A stretch of DNA of 49,652 nt from Lamprocystis purpurea DSM 4197 (GTDB lineage Bacteria > Pseudomonadota > Gammaproteobacteria > Chromatiales > Chromatiaceae). Made by a program: the position numbers and the translations under genes. The notes under the pieces were generated by a model that made no database searches, was not told where the DNA came from, and worked only from the letters and a program-made list of their open reading frames with translations. Each line of letters begins with the position of its first letter. The first letter of the stretch is position 1. Of the stretch, positions 42,158-49,652 are shown one piece after another. The DNA lies in assembly GCF_000379525.1 (NCBI RefSeq), contig NZ_KB902509.1, positions 70,814-120,465 of the forward strand. The letters run 5' to 3'.

Positions 42158-44224
42158 CTAGAGGAACTTCGGCGTTCCGTAGCTGATCTCGCTGCTGCCG
42201 TCCAGGTACGGCTTCGGCGTGGACACGTCGATACGGAAGGTCTTGCAGTAATTCGCATTCCTGACGTTCTCAGTGTCGAAGTACGCGGCAGTAATCTCGT
42301 ACACGAGAGCACCCGGCTGGCGCGATTCTACTCGAACTGGCGCGTAGAGGCCTTTCAGGGCGATGCGGCGACCGTCGACCAGGTCGTCTAAAGCGAACTG
42401 AACCGCAACGCTCGCCAAGAAGTTGACGGCACGCGCCTCCGGGGTATCGCCCTTCGGATGGACGAACGCGTATAGGGCGGCGGCTGTCCTGCGGTACGCA
42501 GCGACGCGCTCTTCATCAGCCATGTTTAGCAGAGCTTTCTCTTCCAAGTCCTTGAGCACCGAGTCCAAATTCCAAGAGTCCGTAAGATCATACTCCGGGG
42601 TGAGGATCGGAACGGTTTGGCCGGTCTCGGCGAGCACCGCCATCTGCCCCGTCACGTATCCAGGAACGGCGAAGTGGTCTGGACGGTCCTTCTTGTTCAA
42701 CGGCGTATCGGCCTTGCCCAGCCGCAACTTGCGGTGTGCGTCGGCAAGTCCCTGCTGCTCCATGTAGTCGAAGACCAGGCTGGTCAGGTCCGTCGCGGCG
42801 GACAGCCCGGTGGGCTGGATCACATACTGCGGCACCCCCGCATATTCCAAGACCCAGTGAACGCGGGAGGCCTCTTGGAGGTTCAGCTCACCCGGCCCGG
42901 TGCCATCGGGGTTAACCCGGAAAAGATGCCGCATGAAGCATAAGTCATCCTGGATGACGGGCCGTTCTTCGCCCTTCATGCGACGACGAATGTCCTCCCT
43001 GCGCGCAATGGATGGGAAGTCGTAGGCGAGTGTCCCGACCGCGAACACGGGTTTGGCCGCCGCTGCGCCACCGCAAGAACAGCCCCCCGATGGCTGCACC
43101 CCGGACTGCCCGGCCCCTATCGTTATGAACGCGGGCGGCGCGCCGACCGCGGGCACCGGCGTCACGAGTTGGTCCGGCATTGCGGACACGCCAGCGGTCG
43201 GGGTGAGGAGATGGACTTCCGGTGGAGAAGACGCCGTCTCCGATGCGGTGGCGGTGGTGTCTGTGGTCATTGGGGGCAGTTCCTCCCGTAGCAGGGTCTC
43301 AACGGTACGTGAAATCGATAGCCTTCCGGCCAGGAGCTTGCGACAGTCGTTCGCGGCTTGGATGTCGCAACCTGTTGCAGAGCCGATGATCGCGCTACGC
43401 ACCGCGGCGGCGGACGGCTTGATTCCGCGCCGCAATTGCAGGCTCAGCAGAAGGGCGGCAATCCCGGCGACAATGGGCGCCGCATAGCTCGTGCCCGAGG
43501 CGATCGCGGTCCCCCGCGTGGGGCTGGCACCCAAGATGTTCTCGCCGACGGCCAAGACCCCCTGCGTCAGGTAGGCATCGCCCCAGTTGCTGAAGTCCAG
43601 GGGCTCGCCGTTCGGCCGCATTGCGCCGACGGCTAAGACCGAGGGGATCGCGCCGGGTACGTGAAGGCAGTTGCAGCCTTGGTTGCCCGCTGCGGCGACG
43701 ATCAGAACCTTGTCCTGATCGCAGTCGGCGATGGTGCGCGCGAGGACGGGGTGTGCCTCGCCGGATTGCGAGAATTGCCCGCCGCTGATGTTGATGACCA
43801 ACGCTTCGGCGTCGTGCTGGACGGCATAGTGCGTCGCGCGCTCGATCGCGGCAGCGAGGTGGACCTGCGAGCAGGGGATTACGCCCCCGGTCGCGTCGGA
43901 TTTGAAGACGGGAATCACGAGTCCCGAGCACCCGGGGGCGATCCCATGGACCGGGCCACCGTCCTGCCCGAAAACGATGCTCGCAATGTGCGTCGCGTGC
44001 TCGGCGGCGGCATCCGACGGCGAGAGGCCATCCTCCAAGACCTCAAGTCGCTTTCCGAGGAAGGCCGGATGGCTGGTGTCGACCGGACCGTCGATGATCG
44101 CCACGAATACCCTGCTATCTCCGCGTGTTTCCCCCCAAAGCTCACGCAATCCTACCAGCGCCGCCACGTCCATCGCGTGGTCAGGCGTGGCGGTCAACAC
44201 TGAAGCTGTCGAGAAGCGTTGCAT
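42158..44224 (-). CDS. PatA/PatG-like subtilisin (S8) maturation protease
   Basis: The protein has 688 residues. The S8 domain covers about 20-310 with catalytic D45 (VAIIDGPVDT), H76 (EHATHIASIVFG), oxyanion N181 (AAAGN) and S246 (SGTSYAAP). HATHIAS and the text INISGGQ, CLHVPGAIPSVLAVGAM and LDFSNWGD are those of the cyanobactin maturation protease family. A Pro/Thr linker (about 315-375) and a GCSCGG motif (381-386) follow, then a PatG-type C-terminal domain (392-688) beginning VFAVGTLAYDFPSIARRED. There is no signal peptide or membrane helix, so it is cytoplasmic. In cyanobactin pathways such proteases cut the precursor leader. ATG 44224 has no clear ribosome site; a start at residue 18 is possible. 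Three leader-bearing small genes follow. Confidence 0.88.
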   Translation of the reverse strand: MQRFSTASVLTATPDHAMDVAALVGLRELWGETRGDSRVFVAIIDGPVDTSHPAFLGKRLEVLEDGLSPSDAAAEHATHIASIVFGQDGGPVHGIAPGCSGLVIPVFKSDATGGVIPCSQVHLAAAIERATHYAVQHDAEALVINISGGQFSQSGEAHPVLARTIADCDQDKVLIVAAAGNQGCNCLHVPGAIPSVLAVGAMRPNGEPLDFSNWGDAYLTQGVLAVGENILGASPTRGTAIASGTSYAAPIVAGIAALLLSLQLRRGIKPSAAAVRSAIIGSATGCDIQAANDCRKLLAGRLSISRTVETLLREELPPMTTDTTATASETASSPPEVHLLTPTAGVSAMPDQLVTPVPAVGAPPAFITIGAGQSGVQPSGGCSCGGAAAAKPVFAVGTLAYDFPSIARREDIRRRMKGEERPVIQDDLCFMRHLFRVNPDGTGPGELNLQEASRVHWVLEYAGVPQYVIQPTGLSAATDLTSLVFDYMEQQGLADAHRKLRLGKADTPLNKKDRPDHFAVPGYVTGQMAVLAETGQTVPILTPEYDLTDSWNLDSVLKDLEEKALLNMADEERVAAYRRTAAALYAFVHPKGDTPEARAVNFLASVAVQFALDDLVDGRRIALKGLYAPVRVESRQPGALVYEITAAYFDTENVRNANYCKTFRIDVSTPKPYLDGSSEISYGTPKFL

Positions 44225-44359
44225 ATTTCGGTTACGTGCTGGATTAAGGATAGGGTCTCGATGGCAGCGCTTTTGCAGGTCGGTAGGGCCCGAGAGACGG
44301 CCACATCAAAACTTTTGCTTAACATAGCACTCGGTTTGGTAGTTGCACCCGACAGCCGA

Positions 44360-44391
44360 GCTAACATTTAGCGAAGAAAGTCCGAAGGAGG
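44360..44391 (+). repeat. Shared regulator leader DNA, copy 1
   Basis: GCTAACATTTAGCGAAGAAA followed by a CCGAAGGAG block precedes the truncated regulator at 44394. The same stretch, with changes, precedes the second fragment (44858-44888) and the intact regulator gene (complement of about 47516-47551). This shows that the three copies were duplicated together with their 5' ends. Confidence 0.65.
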
Positions 44392-44393
44392 CG

Positions 44394-44633
44394 ATGATGA
44401 TCCGAGCGATGCACGCAGATTACCCGTTGGACGACGCTGGCATCGACGGTCGGGAGATGCACAGCCCGGAGGCGGTGCAGTTCGACGTCTGGGAAGCCGT
44501 CCCGACGCTGAACTTGCAGCAATGCTGTGGAAAAGAGATGCGCGTGGAGCCAAAGGCCATGGAGTCGCTGGTGTATCTCGCTCGGCACGCGGGCACCGTC
44601 GTGTCCCGGAGGAAAAGGGGCAGGCTCAATTGA
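44394..44633 (+). pseudogene. Truncated winged-helix (CadC/OmpR-type) regulator, fragment 1
   Basis: From ATG 44394 (AAGGAGG at 44385-44391) the product starts MMIRAMHADYPLDDAG and reaches RVEPKAMESLVYLARHAGTVVSR. This is the first half of an OmpR/PhoB-type winged helix, closely like the intact copy at 45749-47515 (RLEPKVMEVLIFLIGRVGEVVPR). After VVSR the frame becomes unrelated and stops. The recognition helix, membrane segment and TPR part are absent. It points away from the protease gene and may be the remains of that operon's original regulator. Confidence 0.72.
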
Positions 44634-44971
44634 GGCACCCACCTAAGGCCCGCACAATACGAATTAGTCAGCCTCATACGGTACAAGCCCTCTCCTGGTT
44701 GCCCAGGCGTTTCCGTTCGAAGGAACTGTTCGGTCCAACTGGACCGGATTTAACTTCACCCCCTGTGCGTCGGCCATATTAGGTGCTTACAGATCGGCCA
44801 CTTGTCCGCGCAAGCGAAATACCCGCGGAGATTGGGCATCTCCACCCGAAGAAACCGGCTAACATTGGGCGAAGAACTGCCGAAGGAGCCGAAGATCACC
44901 CGAACGAAAGACGAAGAACGTGGTTCGGAGAACGTATCCGGGGCGGGTGCGGACGCGCCTGCCGTTGACCT
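44634..44971. other. Decayed region between regulator fragments
   Basis: There is no intact gene. Regulator-like leader DNA (44858-44888) starts a second copy, whose codons are then disrupted up to 44972. Confidence 0.5.
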
Positions 44972-45235
44972 GATTCGCGGCTGCGCCGGGCAGAGCAGAA
45001 GATTCGTCTTGAGCACAGGGTGATGGAGATCCTGGTCTTCCTCTATCGGCACGCTGGCGCGGTGGTGTTCCGCGATGAGCTGTTGGCGAAGGTCTCGCCC
45101 AGGGTCGCAGCCGGGGACGCTGCTGTGACCCAGGCTGTTTTCAAGCTGCGCAAGTCATTAGGCAACGATCAGCGGGCGCGGCGCGACATCCAGACGGCGC
45201 CCAAGCGTGGTTACCGCTTCGTTGGCCCGTCAATT
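44972..45235 (+). pseudogene. Winged-helix regulator fragment 2
   Basis: In one frame from 44972 the product reads DSRLRRAEQKIRLEHRVMEI, then FLYRHAGAVVFRDELLAKV and TQAVFKLRKSLGNDQRARRD up to KRGYRFVG: a full OmpR-type winged helix. An in-frame TGA lies just before it at 44966-44968, and there is no start codon with a ribosome site at the proper place. After KRGYRFVG the similarity ends. The domain that follows in the intact copy (membrane helix, TPR) is lost. Confidence 0.75.
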
Positions 45236-45239
45236 TGCC

Positions 45240-45747
45240 CTAAACGCGCACGGCTGCGCCAACCGATCGTCCTCGAGATTGGAACCGCAAACGCGTCTGG
45301 CTATGGCCCACGGCAGTGGCGGCAGCAATCGGCACCAGGGCATCGAAGGTGGCCTGCTGCGCCGGATCGAGAAAGGTATACCCGTTGGGATGGCCCTGCC
45401 GCTTGGCGTCGAGAATGCGCTCGCACTCATCGGTGCGGTCGTGGACCAGCAAATAGAACCGGGATGTACCCAGGGAGCCGGTGCCGACGCCCAGGCGGCG
45501 GGCGCAGTCGAGCATGCCTTTGCGGTTGGACTCAGCAGCCACTGAGTCCAGAAAGCGCCGCGGTAGAACGTGAATCGCGAGGCCGCCATGCGCAGGTACT
45601 CTGCCCAGCCCTCCGCGGGCAGGAGTTTCGCGTGCATGCATTGAGGGCCTCGATGGCTGCCGCGGCGCGTTCGCCTTCGGCGGGCACCTCCAGAGGGTCG
45701 TGCGCGGTTCCTGGTCTCCTGATCGTTGACCAGGCTGTATGGTTCAT
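45240..45747 (-). pseudogene. Frameshifted gene of unknown family
   Basis: Three consecutive minus-strand frames each hold protein-like text: DPLEVPAEGERAAAAIEALN (frame ending 45532), then AKLLPAEGWAEYLRMAASRF plus TFYRGAFWTQW, then AAESNRKGMLDCARRLGVGT, SRFYLLVHDRTDECERIL and GYTFLDPAQQATFDALVP. They join head to tail at about 45640 and 45540. This is how a single gene with two frameshifts looks. I do not recognise the family. Confidence 0.55.
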
Positions 45748-45748
45748 A

Positions 45749-47515
45749 TTATAGATTCAGCGAGCCCAACGCGGTTGTTAGGCGCTCGATCTGCTCGGCA
45801 TCGGTCATCGGATAGGTGTCGAGCCAGGTACGGATGCTGAAATCCGGTGCCAAGGTCCGGATCTCCTCGGTCTCCCACTCGGCGCCGTCGCGATCGCCGC
45901 TGTCCAGCAGCGTCGCGGCGAGATAGACGTGGGCTTCGAGATTGGCGGGATTGCGGGCGATGGCCTCATTGAGATTGATCCGCGCCTGCTCGTCATCGCT
46001 CAGAAAGAAATAGGCACGCCCAAGCAGCAGGAAGTAGAGATAACCGGCCGTGGGCTCCAGCCGCATCGCATTGCGCAGCAACGGGATCGATGCACTCGGC
46101 TCGCCGACGTAGGTCTTGATGCCGCCCTTCAGCGCATAGGCATCCGCAAAGCCTGGCGCTACGGCCAAGGCGCCATCCAGGTGAGACAACGCCTCGTCGT
46201 GGTGTCGACGTTGCGTGCTCACATAGCCGAGTACCCAGTGCGCCTCCGGCATTTGCGGGTCGATCTGCACCGCGGCCTTGGCCATGTCCTGCGCACGGCT
46301 GAGGGCCGCGGCACCATCCGCGGCCCACTGGTTACGATAGTCTGCCGCGTGGATCAGCGCGAGTCCGCCATAGGCCCGTGCGAAGGCGGCATCGAGCCTG
46401 ATCGCTTCCCGATACAGGTCCTTCGCCGTGTCGTTCGCATCCTCGGTGGGGACCAACAGCGCGGCCTTGGCCCGGAGAAATGCGTCGTACGCAGCCACCG
46501 AGCGACTGTAGCGACCAGCATCGCGCTCCAGCTTGGCCCGGCCGAGCTGGCTCGATAGGGCCGTCGCGACTTGAGCCTCGATCTCGTCGCGAATGGCGAA
46601 GAGGTCGCCAAAGGGTCGATAGTAGCGCTTGGACCACAGTTCCCGCCCGGTCGCTCCTTCCACCAACTGCACCTCGGCGGCGATCTGATCCTGCGTGCGT
46701 TGGACGGCACCGAAAACGCGAAACTCCGCGGCCGCGACCTCGTCCGCCGTGGCCGACCGCTGTGCGGCATCGACGCGAATCACGTCCAATTCCGAAATCC
46801 GTGACAGATCCATCGCCAACTCCGACGCAAGTCCACGCGCAAGGTAGCGCTGTTCCGGATGCTCGCCGAGCACGTCGAACGGCATGACCGCAACCGCCGG
46901 GCGGTGAGCTTGTGGTGGTTGCGTGGCGGCTGCGTTTGCAGGGGAGATCGCAACCGCGGTGACGGCCTCGACAACAGGCGGCGACGGCCCGGCACGGCGA
47001 TGCAGCGCGACCGCCACCACCAGCATGCAGCCGATCGCCGCGGTTGCAGTCGCCGGCCAGAGCCAGGCCCGCGTCCTTCCGGAATTCCTCTTCCCTGCTG
47101 GGAGTCGGGCCACTGGCAGGGTATCGCCGACAGCGTCCGGCGTGCCGATTCGCGCCACCAAGCGGTAGCCACGCTTCGCCACCGTCTCGATGTAGAGCGG
47201 TGCGCGCGCATCATCGCCGAGCGCCTTGCGCAGCTTGATCACCGCCTGTGTCAGCGCATCGTCCCCGACCACCACACCCTGCCACACCGTCGTCAGCAGA
47301 ACATCCCGGGGCACCACCTCGCCGACCCGCCCGATCAGGAAGATCAGCACTTCCATCACCTTGGGTTCCAGGCGAACCTGCTGCTCGCCCCGCCGCAGCA
47401 GGTTCAGCTGCGCCTCGACATACCAGTCCCCCAGCCGGATCAGACACATACCGGCCGTATCCGCGCTCCTGCCGAGAGCTTCCAGACCGCGATCATCGTT
47501 GTTCGTTCGGTTCAT
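45749..47515 (-). CDS. CadC-like winged-helix, membrane-anchored TPR regulator
   Basis: The protein has 588 residues. The OmpR-type winged helix (about 25-120) contains VRLEPKVMEVLIFL, DALTQAVIKLRKALGDDARA and AKRGYRLV. A single membrane helix (150-172, ending GCMLVVAVALHRR) follows. The next part starts with AVMPFDVLGEHPEQRYLARGLASEL and contains FAIRDEIEAQV, as in TolB-like/adenylate-cyclase-associated domains. TPR-like repeats (about 330-585) end the protein. Such one-component regulators sense something in the periplasm and act on DNA directly. ATG 47515 was chosen because the shared leader DNA of the two broken copies aligns just upstream. It is the only intact copy of three. Confidence 0.88.
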   Translation of the reverse strand: MNRTNNDDRGLEALGRSADTAGMCLIRLGDWYVEAQLNLLRRGEQQVRLEPKVMEVLIFLIGRVGEVVPRDVLLTTVWQGVVVGDDALTQAVIKLRKALGDDARAPLYIETVAKRGYRLVARIGTPDAVGDTLPVARLPAGKRNSGRTRAWLWPATATAAIGCMLVVAVALHRRAGPSPPVVEAVTAVAISPANAAATQPPQAHRPAVAVMPFDVLGEHPEQRYLARGLASELAMDLSRISELDVIRVDAAQRSATADEVAAAEFRVFGAVQRTQDQIAAEVQLVEGATGRELWSKRYYRPFGDLFAIRDEIEAQVATALSSQLGRAKLERDAGRYSRSVAAYDAFLRAKAALLVPTEDANDTAKDLYREAIRLDAAFARAYGGLALIHAADYRNQWAADGAAALSRAQDMAKAAVQIDPQMPEAHWVLGYVSTQRRHHDEALSHLDGALAVAPGFADAYALKGGIKTYVGEPSASIPLLRNAMRLEPTAGYLYFLLLGRAYFFLSDDEQARINLNEAIARNPANLEAHVYLAATLLDSGDRDGAEWETEEIRTLAPDFSIRTWLDTYPMTDAEQIERLTTALGSLNL

Positions 47516-47740
47516 CGGCGGCTCCAGCGGCGGTTCTTCGTCCAATCTTAGCCCGTTCGGCGGGCGGAGGCGGCTGGTCTTCCCCAACCTGTGGTTTGAG
47601 CAGCGAGACGCTGCGCGGGGCCTGCGCCCCGCGCCATGCGGCGGAGGGCAACAACAGGCGCCCGGGACAAACGGCACCGAGCAGTCCGAGTTTGACGTCG
47701 AACCACCCCGACCTTCGCTCCTCGACGGCGACCCTAAATT

Positions 47741-47866
47741 TCACCGGCAATCAGAAACGGCCGCTGTTGGCGTCGGCGTCGCCAAAAAGATGCTGCGCCG
47801 CTCATTGCCGCGTGCCGTCTCGTGATCCCGCGTGCCGGCGAACTCCAGCCGCAAAGGCCCGGCCAT
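47741..47866 (-). pseudogene. RAYT N-terminal remnant
   Basis: The product from ATG 47866 reads MAGPLRLEFAGTRDHETARG then NERRSIF, a clear match to the RAYT/Y1 transposase start (MARPLR-EFAGALYHVTARGNERR). After SIF the sequence is unrelated and stops within 15 codons. The first catalytic region is changed (RDHET in place of LYHVT). It lies next to the IS4 element. Confidence 0.7.
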
Positions 47867-48142
47867 GGTTTCACTCCCGCCATTTTTCACCGCGGCAAGC
47901 CTAGAACAAGGTCGGAGGGTGTGCAATGTGAGACCCCGTTTTTCTTAACTGAAGTTTCCTACTATTAATTAATGGGAAATACACAGTATGCAACGCGAAA
48001 AGCGATATACTTATCGCGTCTCCAACTAGTGGTAGCTAATATACGATATCAGCCGCTCAACGGCCTCGCTGAGGGCGCGGAATAGCGGCCTATTGCGATG
48101 ACATTTCAGCGACTTAAAGGTGAATGAGGACTCTGTTCAGGG

Positions 48143-48148
48143 TATAAT
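48143..48148 (+). promoter_or_regulatory. Likely -10 box of the IS transposase
   Basis: TATAAT, a perfect consensus, lies 48 bases before the transposase ATG. At 17-base spacing the upstream hexamer is GTGAAT, a weak -35. Confidence 0.45.
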
Positions 48149-48195
48149 CGAAGGTGCCTAAACCGTTGATTAAAAAATAAACGAGCCCGCATTCC

Positions 48196-49525
48196 ATGTC
48201 GATCTTACCCGCTCTTGCCGTGCAGTTCCAAGCCCTCTTTCCGGCGACCGCGCATGGCCAGCGGCGCAGTCGCTGGTTCATCCTGACGCTCCAGGCGATC
48301 CTGGTCCCGATCACCGCCTCGCGCACCTCCAACTTGTTGCGGGCGATTGCCACCTTGTTTGGCGTGGTGATCGCCCAGTCGCGGTACTACACCTTTATGG
48401 CGTCGGTGAAATTGCCCTGGAGGCGGGTCTGGGAGATGCTGTGGCGGGCCATCCCCGACCCGCTGACCGCGGGACGCTTGCTGCTGGCGCTGGATGATTC
48501 GCTCAACCCGAAGACGGGGCGCAAGGTGTTTGGCTGCCAGACCACCTTTGACCACGCGGCCAAGGCGAATCAGAGTCGGTATCCCTGGGCGCAGACCATT
48601 GTGACGGTGGTCCTGCTGAAGGTGATTCACGGCCGGTGGAGTGGCGTGCCGTTGGCCTTCGCGTTCTATTTACGCCGGATCACGCTGCGCGCTCACTGCA
48701 TTCGCGTGCGCGGCGACGCCGTGCGGTTTCAGACCAAGCTGGCCCAGGCGGTCGCGCTGATCGCGCGGATCGGGGCGGTCTTCCCCACCGTCCCGGTGCT
48801 GGTGGTGTGCGACAGTTGGTTCGGGGACAAGGGGTTGTTCAAGCCGTTACGGCAGGCGTTGGGACCGCGCGCGCAGTTGCTGTCGCGCCTGCGCACCAAT
48901 GCCGCATTGTATGATCTGCCGACCCCCACGCCCGGGCGCGGCGGGCGTCCGTGCACGTACGGCGAGCGCTTGGGCAACGCGGAGTCGTTGGCCACCACGC
49001 TGCGGCCGAGTGCGCAGGCGTATACGTTGAACCTGTATGGCACGCTGCGCACGGTCATGGCGGTCGACCGTGTGGTGATGCTCAAGACCCTGCGCTGCCG
49101 GGTGCGCGTGGTGTGGGTCTTCCGCACCACCCAATGGGTCGCCTTGGTCACCACGGACTTGGACCTCTCCGTCACGCAGATTATTGAATATTATGGCGCG
49201 CGCTGGAAAATTGAAGCCGGATTCCGAGAAATCAAGCAGGAGATCGGCAGTGCCGAGACGCAAACGCGCAACCCCGATGCCGTGACCAATCATCTGAATT
49301 TCTGCATGGCGGCGACCGCCATCACCTGGATCTACGGCGCGCATCTGGAGCACGCGCCGCCGCGCCGGTATTCGACCACCAAGCGCACCGAATATGCCTT
49401 CGCCGACCTGCGGCGTCGGCTCGCACAGGACCTCGGCGGGGAGGGTTTTGGTATTGATTGCGGGGGGGGCCAACAAACCGACGCAAAATCCCCTGATCGC
49501 CGCGGTGATGCGGCTCGTGGCTTAA
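48196..49525 (+). pseudogene. IS4-family transposase with a one-base frameshift
   Basis: The DDE residues are visible: D100/D101 (LLLALDDS), D206 (VVCDSWFGD) and E340 in YGARWKIEAGFREIKQEIG, the Y-2-R-3-E-6-K signature of IS4 transposases. A run of eight Gs at 49462-49469 shifts the frame. With seven Gs the protein would end PLIAAVMRLVA at TAA 49523-49525, inside the element. As given, the frame runs across the IS end to 49578 and picks up foreign residues. The extra G may be a mutation or a sequencing error. All catalytic residues lie before it, so partial activity is possible. Confidence 0.82.
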
Positions 49526-49545
49526 TTGAAAACAGGAAACTTCAG

Positions 49546-49635
49546 AACATAAAGGCTTTTTGTTGCTCCACAATCTAACGTAAGGTGATTTCCGCGAAAA
49601 ATCCAACCCGTAGGAGCCCGCTTGCGGGCGACGGG
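49546..49635. repeat. 90-bp inverted copy (right end of window)
   Basis: This is the reverse complement of positions 1-90 and includes the REP-like GCCCGCTTGCGGGC at about 49617-49630. It begins at the base after the IS4 right end. Seventeen further bases (49636-49652) are unique to this side. Confidence 0.85.
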
Positions 49636-49652
49636 TGGGGCACAATGACGCG

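Larger units (their letters stand above)
47949..49545 (+). mobile_element. IS4-family insertion sequence with inverted repeats
   Basis: The left end CTGAAGTTTCCT (47949-47960) and the right end AGGAAACTTCAG (49534-49545) are perfect 12-bp inverted repeats. They extend to 24 bp with 20 matches. They enclose one DDE transposase gene. The total is 1597 bp. The flanks (TTCTTAA on the left, AACATAAAGG on the right) show no direct target duplication, which suggests recombination after insertion. The right end coincides with the inner end of the 90-bp repeat at 49546. Confidence 0.85.

Noticed and set aside
40884-44224. Assignment as a standard cyanobactin cluster
   Set aside because: No YcaO heterocyclase, prenyltransferase or typical PatE precursor is visible; only the protease and the recognition-like motif agree.

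Overview
The window is about 49.7 kb of high-GC chromosomal DNA. Gene content suggests a gammaproteobacterium close to the purple sulfur bacteria (Chromatiaceae): a Thivi_2564-type membrane protein, DUF29, DUF2333 and DUF2061 proteins, a Pseudomonas HSI-I-like type VI secretion cluster, and many GTGGGAGCGGC- and TAGGGGCGGG-type palindromic repeats. This assignment is inference. The window begins and ends in the same 90-bp sequence in opposite orientation, so both ends look like assembly breaks in a dispersed repeat.

Layout. (1) 0.7-13.6 kb: envelope and stress genes around a giant cyclic beta-1,2-glucan synthase (about 8.8 kb, minus strand): GlsB/YeaQ-type protein, sll1863-like coiled coil, DUF2333, several one- or two-helix membrane proteins and DUF2061. 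(2) 13.8-20.9 kb: housekeeping genes: a grxC-hslR-Cys-rich protein operon divergent from pepN, a DUF29 protein, an EamA exporter and a TPR-methyltransferase. (3) 22.2-33.2 kb: T6SS operon tssA-tssB-tssC-hcp-tagJ-tssE-tssF-tssG-clpV, in the order of P. aeruginosa HSI-I. The membrane-complex genes (tssJKLM), vgrG and PAAR are absent from the window. (4) 33.8-38.5 kb: HipA/YjjJ-like kinase, PhnB-like VOC protein, DUF2272 lipoprotein and a large secreted Cys/His protein. (5) 38.9-40.5 kb: toxin-antitoxin remnants (Phd with a chimeric PIN/DUF2283 reading frame; Phd/ParE whose toxin frame runs into mobile debris) and a broken RAYT. (6) 40.9-44.2 kb: a minus-strand cassette with a subtilisin-like protease of the PatA/PatG (cyanobactin maturation) type and three small Cys-rich proteins. 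(7) 44.4-47.9 kb: three copies of one CadC-like winged-helix regulator, two broken and one complete, plus other decayed genes. (8) 47.9-49.5 kb: an IS4-family element with recognisable inverted repeats and a one-base frameshift near the end of its transposase.

The most interesting system is region 6. The three small proteins differ after the N-terminus but share the start MR(L/I)P, a strong GAGGTGA ribosome site and a DG(I/V/L)(T/M)PS motif at residues 21-33. That motif resembles the G(L/V)E(A/P)S sequence after which PatA cuts cyanobactin leaders, and the neighbouring protease is PatA/PatG-like with an intact catalytic triad. The simplest reading is a protease with dedicated leader-bearing substrates, one of them a phospholipase A2-like protein. 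No YcaO cyclase or exporter gene is visible, so it is not a standard cyanobactin pathway.
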